From Branchipolynoe longqiensis (Eukaryota; Annelida; Polychaeta; Phyllodocida; Polynoidae): DNA of 64,000 bases. Positions 46,271 through 56,400 of the stretch are shown here, piece by piece. The stretch lies in NCBI GenBank assembly GCA_030323885.1, contig CM059203.1:62001-126000 (forward strand). The letters run 5' to 3'. Within the stretch, counting starts at the first letter, position 1, and each line of letters begins with the position of its first letter. The notes under the pieces are model-generated. The model was not told the DNA's origin. It was given only the letters and a program-made list of their open reading frames with translations, and did not search any database. A program made the translations under genes and the position numbers.

Positions 46271-46657
46271 GGGGCTGTCACATTACGACGTTTCTCACCA
46301 ACGCGCGCCGACGTGTTGCCTTTTTGGGTGAAACGTCGGGAAGCGTTACGCGCGCGTTACCGGCGCGTCGGTACACGTTGAGTGATAGCAACGCGTGAAT
46401 GGACACGTCCGCGCGCGTCGCCGCGCGTCGGGTCGCGCCGATTGTTTTGTGCTTGCACAAAACTTTCGGCGCGCGGCGACGCACAGCGACGCGTTGGAGG
46501 GGGCGTTACGGACACGCCACCAACACGCTACTAGCACGCTGCAAACCGTCGAATTTTCTCGCAAAACGCCGAAAAGTTGGACGTGTCTCGAGCCCTAGCA
46601 AATATCTTGCGCGTTGGCGGCGCGTCGGGGGAAACGTCATAGTGTGACAGGGCCTTT
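46271..46657. mobile_element. MITE family G, very CpG-rich
   Basis: Inverted ends GGGGCTGTCACATTACGACG and CGTCATAGTGTGACAGGGCC. The interior is packed with CGCG and GCGC words (ACGCGCGTTACCGGCGCGTC), unlike the AT-rich surroundings. No conserved protein. Confidence 0.82.
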
Positions 46658-47062
46658 ACCAATTTGTCCGACTGCTACCATGAGCTCTTTGTGTATATAT
46701 CATCTGGGTCCGGCCTTTTTTCTTTCTTTTTAATTTTTTTGGGTAAAACCATTTATTCATCAGAACATACATTTTTTCAGCGCTGAGGCACTGTTCTTCC
46801 AGCCGTTTACATTACATTGTAAATAGGTAGTTCAGCGGGTACTTAGGTAGAGCATATTAATAGATTATGAAGGAGGTTGGTGTGTTAGTGGGTTGGCCGT
46901 AATAAGTTCAGTATTATGGGCTAATAAGATGGTGGGTCGCCGCAAAAACTGTGCTGTTATTATGGGTACGGTGTATATGATGGGGCCTTTAACCCTAAAA
47001 CCCTAATTTATCGGGATATTTCATAGCTTGTTCCTGACATGTGCGCGCGGCTCTTATTCCAG

Positions 47063-47163
47063 GTTGTGCGCATCCGGTTGCAGGACTGTGCGAGTCACGT
47101 GACCTGTGAGAGTTGCTTGGCATCATCCGACCCCCATTGCGGCTGGTGCGCCTACTCCGACAG
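47063..47163 (+). CDS. Plexin, fourth coding exon (first part of PSI domain)
   Basis: Acceptor CTCTTATTCCAG and donor CAG|GTGAGT. It encodes VVRIRLQDCASHVTCESCLA, then SSDPHCGWCAYSD. The C......C..C....D..CGWC cysteine pattern is diagnostic of a PSI (plexin-semaphorin-integrin) domain that follows sema. The exon ends with two bases of a codon (AG), which the following exon completes. Confidence 0.9.
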
Positions 47164-47321
47164 GTGAGTACAGCGACAACTCACAAAACCTATTTAGCAA
47201 TCGCACTGCATTCTGGGATTTCCAGCTCCTTTACGCTGCTAGGTAGAAATCTCCCTCTGGTAAATACTACCCGAAGACTGCCACTACCAGTGGTCAAAAT
47301 GATCTCAATGCAAAGACGGAG

Positions 47322-47672
47322 CGGGCCGTAGCTCAGACAGTATAGTGTCCACCTGTGAAGGTGTGGATCATCCGATCGATCCTGCTCAGTGGACACATTT
47401 GCAGTTTGGTCTATTTTCGGTTCCAACCAGTGGTCCATGACTGGTTCATCAAAGGCTGTGGTATGTGCTGTCCTGCCTGTGGGAAAGTGCATATAAAAGA
47501 CCCTCCTCACCCCCGCCCCTTGCTGCTTATCGGAAAGAGTAGCCTATATGGCGGCAACTGGTTTCCTTCAAAGAAATATGTCAGAATGACCATATGTTTG
47601 ACATCAAATAGCCAATGATAAAAATCAATGTGCTTTAGAGGCGTCGTTAAATAAATCAAACTTTCCTTTTCC
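47322..47672 (+). mobile_element. SINE-3, mollusc-type tRNA-derived SINE
   Basis: Head GGGCCGTAGCTCAGACAGTA (A box) with GATCGATCC (B-box-like). Body: ACTGGTTCATCAAAGGCTGT, GGTATGTGCTGTCCTGCCTG, GTGGGAAAGTGCATATAAAAG. 3' part: TATGTTTGACATCAAATAGC, CAATGTGCTTTAGAGGCGTC, GTTAAATAAATCAAACTTTC. I recall this 3' sequence as frequent in mollusc genomes. That is memory and was not searched. Confidence 0.8.
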
Positions 47673-48019
47673 ATGCAAATACCGTTTGGGGTTTTTGGTA
47701 GCATCGAGTGTTTTTTCACGGCTCCCAGAATGGAACATTATAAGTAGGTCACATGCAAAAGTTACCAGCCACTCCCGTCGTTGTTTATAGTTAACTCTTC
47801 ATTTGAATTACCTCAATCAAATGTGTCTGTTATCATGAATTGATTATTGACGGGTGGGTTGCTAGGTGCCTTGCCATTTCATGCCAACTGTTGGGTTTCC
47901 GTTAAACTGTAACAATAGGTCCGTATCTGAAACCTGCTGGAGAGTTTGACTTGTTCCAAACTACTACCTTTCATGTTGTCTCACTTTATTTTGAAGTATT
48001 TTACACAATGAACTCTATA

Positions 48020-48522
48020 CAGTATAACCCTGTTAAACCAAGCTCAGTTAAACCAAACGATCGGTTAATCCAAACTTTTTTCGGCGGCCCGGCAAAATAC
48101 TACCATCTATCATATAAAAAAGTTGGTTAAACCAAAGTCGGTTAACCCAAATTATCGGTTATTCCAAACAAAATTGTCGGACGCCAGGCCACTCCAGTAT
48201 GGTTAAACCAAACATTCATGTGGTTATAAGGTCATCTGAGACCCCACTGACTTTTTTATATGATAAATGGTAGTATTTTGAGGGCTGCCGAAAAAAATTA
48301 GGATTATCCGATCGTTTGGTTTAACCGAGCTTGGTTTAACGGGGATATACGGAACCTACATAGAAAACAATAATCAAAGTGTCCACATACATTGTATATT
48401 ACATTTGCAATACATGCTTACTCAAAGTCAAAGTCAAAGCCAAAGGTCGGTTAAAACAATGATCGATTAATCCAAACAAATTTCTAGGGTCCCTTCAAGG
48501 TTGGTTTAACGGGGTTATACTG
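48020..48522. mobile_element. Nested foldback MITE family H
   Basis: Outer inverted ends CAGTATAACCCTGTTAAACC and GGTTTAACGGGGTTATACTG, with TA beside both. Inside, 48022-48120 pairs over about 100 bases with 48250-48350 (TAAACCAAACGATCGGTTAA, TACTACCATCTATCATATAA against their complements). CAGT...ACTG ends with TA suggest a Tigger/pogo-like origin. Confidence 0.82.
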
Positions 48523-49290
48523 TAAATCTAGACATATTAAGACATTTCAGACATTTCTATTCACAATTTCTATACATTATTCCACAAACATTTACTATTC
48601 TGCTAAGAATAGAAATTACCGGAACAGTGTAACCATTAAGGTTGTCTTCCCACTGCCCTTTATAAACAAAGCAATCCATAAAACAAAATCATGAGCCTAC
48701 AGACTGCTCTTTAAGAGAAAAAACACAGTTCAAGTTGGTTGAGACTAACTAGTCTGGATTTCCCCCCCCGACCCCCAAGGGGCCATTCTTTATTTATTTG
48801 TTTGAACAAATTTGTCCAGTGAACTCAGGTAAATGCCTATGCCCATGTACGAAGACACCAAATCTTATCATTCCCCAGCAGTATAACAATTATATATATA
48901 CGACAGTAGATTCTACAATCACGGTTCCGCTCAGGATTAGGGTTAGGGTTCGATATTTTGGGTAGGCATTGACTGTAGACTTCGGATCTAAAAGAACGGT
49001 ACTGTGACGCTAGACTGCTGATCTATATCAACGGTGCCACGACACTAGACTGCTGCGCTGCTGTGACGGTGCTGGGTTTTTCGAATATCCTTCTGTCGCC
49101 ATGGTACCGTGACAATAGAGGCGTCCATAATTTAAATACCAGTGATCCAGTGCGGAGAAAAAAGACCAATTCAGAGGAATGAAAATGTTTACCAAAAAGA
49201 AAAAAAATCTTTTAGTTAAAAGCCTTCCCCCACAATTTTTTATTTTTATTTTGACCCCCCCCCCCCCCACAAACCTTCAAATGCTTTGCG
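48523..49290. other. Plexin intron
   Basis: A dispersed repeat at 48895-49115 matches 43390-43610 (GACAGTAGATT, TTGACTGTAGACTTCGGATC, TGACGCTAGAC, GACAATAGAGGCGTCC). Within it GGATTAGGGTTAGGGTTCG has two telomere-like TTAGGG words. C runs at 48761 and 49254-49268. Confidence 0.6.
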
Positions 49291-50180
49291 CTGTTGCCTG
49301 TTTGCAGCGGGTGCACGTCTCAGACAGAATGCGTTGGGGGTAGTGCGGTGACATGGACTCAGATGCGCACTGCTCGCTGTCCGGTCATAGTCTTGGTGTC
49401 ACTGGCTTCCACACACACACGTACCCCAATCAGGTTCCTTTAGTTAAAAACCTTCCACCACCGCCCCCAACCCCACCCCTACCCCTTAATTAAAATGTTG
49501 AAATGCTTTGCGCTGTTGGCTGTTTGCAGCGGGTGCATGTCTCAGACAGAATGCGTTGGGGGCAGTGCAGTGACATGGACTCGGGCGCGCACTGCTCGCT
49601 GTCCGGCCATAGTCTTGGTGTCACCGGCTTCCACACACATGCGTACCCCAATCATGTTCCTTTAGTTAAAAACCTTCCACCCCCCATTCCCCCACCCCTA
49701 CCCCTTAATTAAAACGTTGAAATGCTTTACGCTGTTGCCTGTTTACAGCGGGTGCACGTCTCAGACAGAATGCGTTGGGGGACGTGTGGTGACATGGACT
49801 CAGGCGCGCAGTGCTCGCTGTCCGGCCATAGTCTTGGTGTCATCGGCTTCCACACACACGCGTACACCAATCAAGTTCCTTTAGTTAAAAACCTTCCACC
49901 ACCGCCCCCCTCAGCCCCCTACCCCTTAATTAAAATGTTGAAATGCTTTACGCTGTTGCCTGTTTGCAGTGGGTGCACGTCTCAGACAGAACGCGTTGGG
50001 GGCAGTGCGGTGACATGGACTCGGGTGCGCAATGCTCACTGTCCGGCCATAGTCTTGGTATCACTGGCTTTCACACACGCACACGTACACCAATCAAGTT
50101 CTTTTAGTTAAAAGCCTTCGGCCACCACCCCTGAATTAAAATTATTGTGTGAAAAACCACACAAACATTGAAATGCTTTG
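49291..50180 (+). pseudogene. Four tandem decayed copies of a plexin PSI exon
   Basis: Exon-like copies begin after TTGCAG or TTACAG at 49308, 49530, 49749 and 49970. Each encodes GCTSQTE.VGG...VTWT followed by C.A/VIVLVS.A. All carry the TACGCTGTTGCCTGTTTGCAG-type acceptor. Instead of the consensus donor of the fifth copy they have ATCAnGTTCC(T/C). Using that GT the first three exons would be 126 bases and the fourth 128, against 127 in the fifth, so each would change the reading phase. Copy 4 also has Cys-to-Arg at the TECV position. Unit spacing is 222, 219, 221 and 230. Confidence 0.82.
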
Positions 50181-50199
50181 CGCTGTTGCCTGTTTGCAG

Positions 50200-50326
50200 C
50201 GGGTGCACATCTCAGACAGAATGTGTTGGAGGCAGTGCGGTAACGTGGACTCGGGCACGCACTGCCCGCTGTCCGGCCATAATCTTGGTGTCACCGGCTT
50301 CAACACACACGCGTACACCAATCAAG
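50200..50326 (+). CDS. Plexin, fifth coding exon (end of PSI domain), functional copy
   Basis: Acceptor CTGTTTGCAG and a good donor AAG|GTAACC. The first base completes the split codon (AG+C, Ser) from the previous exon. It then encodes GCTSQTECVGGSAVTWTRAR, then RCPAIILVSPASTHTRTPIK. This matches the PSI end and the start of the next plexin segment (R.CT....C......W......CPA..VLPS). Compared with the four upstream copies, most differences are at third codon positions (TGC/TGT, GGG/GGA, GTG/GTA, GCT/GCC, TCC/TCA), as expected if this copy alone is under selection. It ends in phase 0. The next exon was not found. Confidence 0.85.
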
Positions 50327-50637
50327 GTAACCAATCCACTTTGACAAGTGCGTAATCAGAAAATGTGAAAGAATTTCAAGCCATTGCATGTATATGCTCA
50401 GCATTGACCCCAGTTTTGTACAGTTTACACTGCAGCTGCTCCGATTCATTTGTATTGAGTAGCGTTCCTAAGTCGCACTTTCTCTCTGACATTTCTCTTG
50501 CATCCAGTGAAATTTGTTGTCGGTAACCTGGGTGTAGCGCCTTGTGAGATATTGTTCAATGCCGAGCTATTGTCTCATGCCTAGTGAGGTGTTGTCTAAA
50601 ACTTAGCTAGACCCTTTCTAGTGAGTCATTTGTTACT
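50327..50637. other. Plexin intron
   Basis: No feature recognised. Confidence 0.5.
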
Positions 50638-50962
50638 TTATTTGTTGTTTTACGTCCTAGCAACATCTAAGGTCATATCAGGACGGGTACCGACTTGTGA
50701 CAGTGCAAACTCATGCCGACTTTATAGTGCTGCCCCACACATACCAGGCCACCGACACCATGACCTGATATCCAACTCAGTCACATCATCCTGATATTGT
50801 GCTAACCAGTCCTTGTCCTGTCCTAGTAATGCAGAATGCCAGGCTAGGTGGCGACAAGTATCAATTTTATGAGTCATTGCTTTGACTCGGCTGGGATTCA
50901 AACTCCCGACCTGCCACGCGGGAAGCCTGGGCTCTACCAATTCGGCTACCGCGTCCGGTCTG
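50638..50962 (-). mobile_element. SINE-1, near full length, reversed
   Basis: From TTTGTTGTTTTACGTCCTAG through GTGCAAACTCATGCCGAC, CTTTATAGTGCTGCCCCAC and TAATGCAGAATGCCAGGC to the reversed head GGGATTCAAACTCCC and TTCGGCTACCGCG. Confidence 0.9.
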
Positions 50963-51185
50963 TGCCTAGTTAGATCTTGTTTTCCACTTGTGTTTTGCCT
51001 AGCGAAACTTGTCAGATCTAGCTAGATTTTGTCTCACGCCAAGTGAGATGGGCTCTCAAACTTGGCTAAACCATTTTATTTATTTATTTTGGTAAATATG
51101 TTTATTCTGCTGAATAAGTCTTTTGTCAGTGCCGAAGCACTGGTCTTCCAGCCATTTTTCAATTCAGGGTTATTTACACAAAAGG
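50963..51185. other. Plexin intron or flank
   Basis: No gene. TTTTGTCAGTGCCGAAGCAC, TGGTCTTCCAGCC resembles 46775-46805 and marks a further dispersed repeat. Confidence 0.5.
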
Positions 51186-51187
51186 TA

Positions 51188-52434
51188 TCCCAGATAGCAC
51201 ACAGCCGTCGCTCTCCGTCGGGCCAACGGTGGAAATCGTCGTCGGGCCGACGTTGTTTTGTCCAACCTCCCGCCGTCGCCCCGACGGCGGTATCCACCGT
51301 CGGCCCACGGGGATACCCCGTCGACCGACGGTGGCTGCCGCCGTCGACTCGACGGTGGCTGCCGCCGTCGCCCCGACGGCGGAAACCGCTGACGAGCCGA
51401 CGAGCCGAGAAGACACTGTCACTCTAGTGTCAATACGAACAGGTGTAAAAATATTAGTTTTATTCAAAATTAATAGAAATCGAGAACCCTAACCTTATAA
51501 ATTTAATATAGTCTGTACGTATTGACACTATAGTGACAGTGTCTTCTCGGAAAAAACCAAGATGGCGGTTTTTCGTCAACATTCCGTACAGGGTAATTCA
51601 AATCGTATTAACACGAATAATTCCATTAATACATCCTAATAAATTACAAAACTTTTACAAAATAATCTACACATATTAATAAACAAACCTGTTAAATAAT
51701 TCCTTAAAATCCCTCCGATTTTTGGAGTTATTTGTAGAAAAAGAACGCTGCTCAACGATCGCACGTGGTCCGGTGGCGATTCGAAGTAAACAAACCGTAT
51801 CGGATAATTAAAATCGTATTAACACGAATAATTCCATTAATACTTCGTAATAAATTACAAAACTTTTACAAAATAATCTAAACATATTAATAAGCAAACC
51901 TGTTAAATAATTCCTTAAAATTCCTGGGATTTCTGGAGTTATTGGTAGAAAAAGAACACTGCTCAACGATTGCACGTGTTCCGCTGGCGACTCGAGCCGG
52001 AATCCAAATTTAAAGAACTGCGCAAGCGCGGCCCACCTGCGGCGGACCACCTCCGTCGGCTCGACGGTGGACCAAATGTGGAAAATGAATGCAAACCTGC
52101 GGCGAACCACCACCGTTGGCTCGACGGTGGAAAGGGATTGAAACCCAACGTCGGAAGACCACTGTCGGCCCGACGATGGGCCGACGGTGGCTCGAATATG
52201 GAAAATGAATGCAAACCATCGGCTGGCTACCGCCGTAGGCCCGACGGTGGCTCAAAAGTGGAAAGGGATTGAAACCTAACGTCGGAAGACCACCGTCAGC
52301 CCGACGGTGGCTCAAAAGTGGAAAGGGATTGAAACCTAACGTCGGAAGACCACCGTCGGCCCGACGGTGGAAAGTCGATGGCGACGGTGCGACCAATAGC
52401 CGACGTCGGCCCGACGGCTGTGTGCTATCTGGGA
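51188..52434. mobile_element. TIR element with internal CGTCGG palindrome repeats
   Basis: Perfect 23-bp inverted ends (51188-51210 and 52412-52434, beginning TCCCAGATAGCACACAGCCG), flanked by TA on both sides. Next to both ends are arrays of CGTCGGCCCGACGGTGG-like palindromes. On the right these are arranged as a 56-65-bp repeat (AAAGTGGAAAGGGATTGAAA, CCTAACGTCGGAAGACCACC). The AT-rich middle (51440-51960) contains a duplicated block (AAATCGTATTAACACGAATA, ATTCCATTAATAC). No transposase, so it is non-autonomous. Confidence 0.88.
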
Positions 52435-52650
52435 TATAGAATAAGGTATACAATAACTGTTGAATACACAATTTGCAGCATGCAACACAATGAAAATCTG
52501 TAACCCAAAAGTTCCATAGCAATATGGTAACAGTAGTGTCATATAACTAGATCAATATTAGTCAGATCAATGTGACTATTTACATAGTATTTAGAACGTA
52601 AGCAGAAGTTATCTTCTGTATTCAGTTGGTAAAATTGTAGTAAGTTTTAA
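52435..52650. other. Non-coding flank
   Basis: No feature recognised. Confidence 0.5.
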
Positions 52651-53424
52651 TTCACCAAGGCGGAGGGAAATGGTAGGGTATAAGATGGATCTTTATTACT
52701 TCAGGTTTACAGGGGTTCACTTTCGTTACAGGTCAGGTGTGGGGTGTTAGTTTCATTTTTGTGTGGGATGTCCCTGTGAGTACCAAGCCGTGATGTTGGG
52801 TAGGTGGGGACGGAACCCTCAACCCTTCCTTATGTCCTTTGAGGTGTGGGTGGGTGGGTGAAGAGATGGTGGTGGAGTGGTCGGTTCGGGTGCTGGAGGA
52901 GTTGTGGCCGTGGAGGCAGTTGGGTTCGAAACGGTCAAGTGATGGTTCTGGCGGGAGTTTCAAGTTTGCTCCTCCTGTTGCTGGGCAGGTGGGTTCCAGG
53001 ACTCCTGGTAGGTGGCGCCACCGGGGTAGGGTTGGTTCGTTCGGATTACAGTAGGGGAGGGGGCCCGGTCGGGGCGTTCCTGGTGCCCCGCCCCCTCTGC
53101 GCACCCCCCCCACCGCCCCGTGAATTAGTCATGTTACGTTAACATGCACAATTCACCAAGGCGGAGGGAAATGGTAGGGTATAAGATGGATCTTTATTAC
53201 TTCAGGTTTACAGGGGTTCACTTTCGTTACAGGTCAGGTGTGGGGTGTTTTCACCAAGGCGGAGGGAAATGGTAGGGTATAAGATGGATCTTTATTACTT
53301 CAGGTTTACAGGGGTTCACTTTCGTTACAGGTCAGGTGTGGGGTGTTAGTTTCATTTTTGTGTGGGGTGTCCCCTGTGAGTCCAAGCCGTGATGATGGGT
53401 AGGCTGGGGACCGAACCCTCAACC
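52651..53424 (-). repeat. Split direct repeats B1-A2-B2 of element 2
   Basis: A unit beginning TTCACCAAGGCGGAGGGAAA and continuing through ATCTTTATTACTTCAGG and GTTACAGGTCAGGTGTGGGG occurs at 52651-52824 (B2), 53152-53249 (a partial copy) and 53250-53424 (B1). Between B2 and the partial copy lies a GC-rich A2 block (52825-53151). On the minus strand A2 reads CCGGTGGCGCCACCTACC, similar to the leader of element 1 (CGGTGCCGCCACCTAG). B1 overlaps the last codons and stop of ORF2. Confidence 0.87.
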
Positions 53425-56400
53425 AAATAGCATGGAGAGGGTTCGGGGGCCAGATATGATCTGTGCCCGGGGGACGTAGGAGTGGACGGAGGCTGAGGTC
53501 CACGACCCCAGCTCCATGATTTCTCCTAGAGATGCGCCCGATGCCGCACAGGCCTGGGCCCCTCCCCTCCTGAGGCTGTGGAGGGTGTAATGCATGGCCT
53601 CAGGATTTCCAGTTGCCGCGAGCCCCAGCCTGAGCCCGGCCAGAAGGGCTGCTGGGAGGAGGGGGCCCCCCCCGGAAGCGAGGAAGGCGGGGCCGAGGGG
53701 GCGTGGCCTTTGGTACGCTGCGTAGGCTACCCAAGCTGAGGCGGGGCAGTAGGGAGATCCGGGTATGCAGGGAACTAACACCCGGTATGCCTGACCCAGC
53801 CGCCACCTAGTCTTAGTGGTGCGAACGGTGATTGTGAGCCCGTCCCTAGCGAGGAGAGTGTGGCCCGGGTCGTCACGAGTGCCCGTGTGCAGCAGGTTCC
53901 CCTGCCTGAGGAGGGTGTGGTACCCTATGAGGAGGGCTGCTGTGAGTACCCATGCTGTGGGGCCGGCTGTGGAGAGGTAGTGGATGGTTCCCCTTAGGTC
54001 TTGAGGGGTGAGGGGTGGGGCCTGGGTTGGCGTGTGTGTCGCGAGTCGCTGGACACCTCGCTTCATCAGGCTAACTGGGTATGTGTTGAATGCCGAGACG
54101 TCCCCTCCGAGCATCTGGACCCAGGTCTTGGCCCCGCTTAGGTAGTTGAGTACGGCCCCCGGTGTTGCTAGCGTCTCTTTGAGGTGTAGTATGTACGCTA
54201 GGAGGTCGTACTGTGTGGGGGCGAGGGGGTCGTTGCGTTGTCTTGCAGTGAAACCCAGGTATCGCCTCGCCTGGGCTGACTTGTTCTTCCAGGTCCCTGT
54301 GGTTAGCCCTGCGTAGTAGACCTGTAGAGCCATGACTAGGTTTATCGCCTCCAGGTGTGCGATGTTGCTGGTGCTGGTCCTGAGGTGGTCGGGGTATCGC
54401 TGTCTGTAGTAGTTTTTGGGTGAGTGTGCCCCACCCCCCGTGAGGGAGGAGTCGCACTCGATGACCCAGGGGAGCTTGGGGTCGCTTGGGAGGAGGACTA
54501 TCCCGTTAGAGCGTTCTGCGAACTGGAGGAACCAGCGGATGTCGTCCTGTAGCTCACTGGGAACTTGGTGGTGCCCTGTAAAGGGGGCCTGCCTGAGGGC
54601 ATCATGTATCCTCGCCATGAACCGCCTGGCAGGGGTGACACACTTGGCGACATGCTGGAGTTGGCCTACCAGCTTCTGTAGGTCTTTTCTGGTCGCGCGC
54701 CTGGGTGCCGTCCAGTTCTTGCACTCGGTGAGGACATCTGTGAGCTTTTCCTCTGGGATGGTGACCTGCATCTTCATGATGTCTATGTGGAATCCGAGCC
54801 ACTCGATGACCTTGGTGGGTGGGGTGCACTTGGAGGGTGAGAGGGCGAGGCCGAGCCGGGCCGTTATATTGATGCAGTCGGTGTATGCCCTTTCGGCTTC
54901 GTGCTTCGTGGGTGCCACGCCCACAAAGTCATCAAGGTAGCAGTGGACGAAGTGGCCGTTCTTTCTTAGGAGGTGTACTACCGCGTTAGTGGTCCTGGTG
55001 CACGCCATAGAGGAGGTGCGGCAGCCGAATGGCGGTGCCACGTCGGTGTAGTACTGGCCGTCTATGGCAATGCCAAGGAGGGGGGCCGAGAGAGGGCAGG
55101 CGCGTAGCTGTCTGTATGCCCTTGCTAGGTCGGCCCCCCATATGTAGCTGCCCCTCCCAATCCGGGCCACCTCGACCGCTGCGTCCATGATGTTGGGTAA
55201 GGTGTAGGTGCAGGGGCGGCCCTGGTAGTGGCCCCTCTTAATGCCGGAGTTGACGCTGCCCCCCCTGGGCCAGCTGAGGTCGACGATAATGCGCCTTTCT
55301 GCAGTGTTCTTTTTTGGGCGGGTCATGATTGGGCTGACCTGGTTCCAGGGGGAGAAGGGGGGTTTGTCGAAGGGGCCGAGGAGGGCTCCATGGCCCCTCT
55401 CGGTCTTGATGTACCTTCGTATGGCATCGAGCTGTGCAGGATAACTAGTGTGGTTCGTTGCAGATGGTGTGGGGGCCGTGTCGGCGGCATAGTCGGCTGG
55501 CCAGCCGTATTCGAGGTAGTCGACTATCTCGCGGTCGTGGTAGTCAGTGAGCATCCTCCTCCATTCAGGGATGTTTAGTCCGGAGGCGACCGGTATCCTG
55601 GCACCCATGTAGTTGGGGACAGCCGTCTGGCGAACGTGGATGTATGTGTCGTGATATTTCTTATGGTGCGTCCACTGGTCCTCGACTGGGTGGGGCCATA
55701 TCGCGTCGAGGGTGTCACGGTACCGTGCGGGGGTGAGTAGCGGGAGAGTATTGTAGCCGGGTGCATCGCTATCTCCAGTTCTGGGGGCGTGGTCACTGAC
55801 GTCGGTGCGGGTGCTAGTGAATCGAGGGCGCTTCACCCCATGGCGAGCCGTGCCAGCAGGGTGTGCGTCAGTGCCTCTGTCGTCATATGCGGGGGCGTGT
55901 CCGGGGGTGGAGGGGGCGTGGTCATGGCTGCCGCCCGTGCTGTGTGGGCGGGGCTTGTTTTGGTTGCTATGTCCTCCATCTTGTTTTGTGACGTCAGCAG
56001 GGGGGCGTGGTGGGCCGTTGGCTAGCGAGCGGCCGCGGGTGGTGTCACCACCCTGCCTGGTGGCGCCGCCTGTCGTGTTGCGGGCGTGTCTCGGGGGGCT
56101 GTCCGTGCAGCTGTCATCGCAGTCGGTGGCACAATCAGATCGGTGGCGCTTCCTGCTGTTGTGGTGTGTGATCCATGCCCTGCCGGCCCCGGTGCCGTCG
56201 CCGCCAGTGCCGTGGTCCCGACCTTGGCTGCTGGTGGGGCTGGATGAGCTAGTGGTGTCAGCGTCGTCGCCCGTAGTGAGGTCGGCGGCCGCGTTGCAGT
56301 CACTACAGTCTGATAGGTCGGCACAGATGCAGTTCTGGATGGTGACGGAGGGGCGGGGCCAGATGCCGCAACTAGGGTCACTGGGGCAGACACATTTGTA

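Noticed and set aside
48940..48965. Interstitial telomere repeat (GGATTAGGGTTAGGG)
   Set aside because: Only about two TTAGGG words inside a dispersed repeat whose other copy lacks them.
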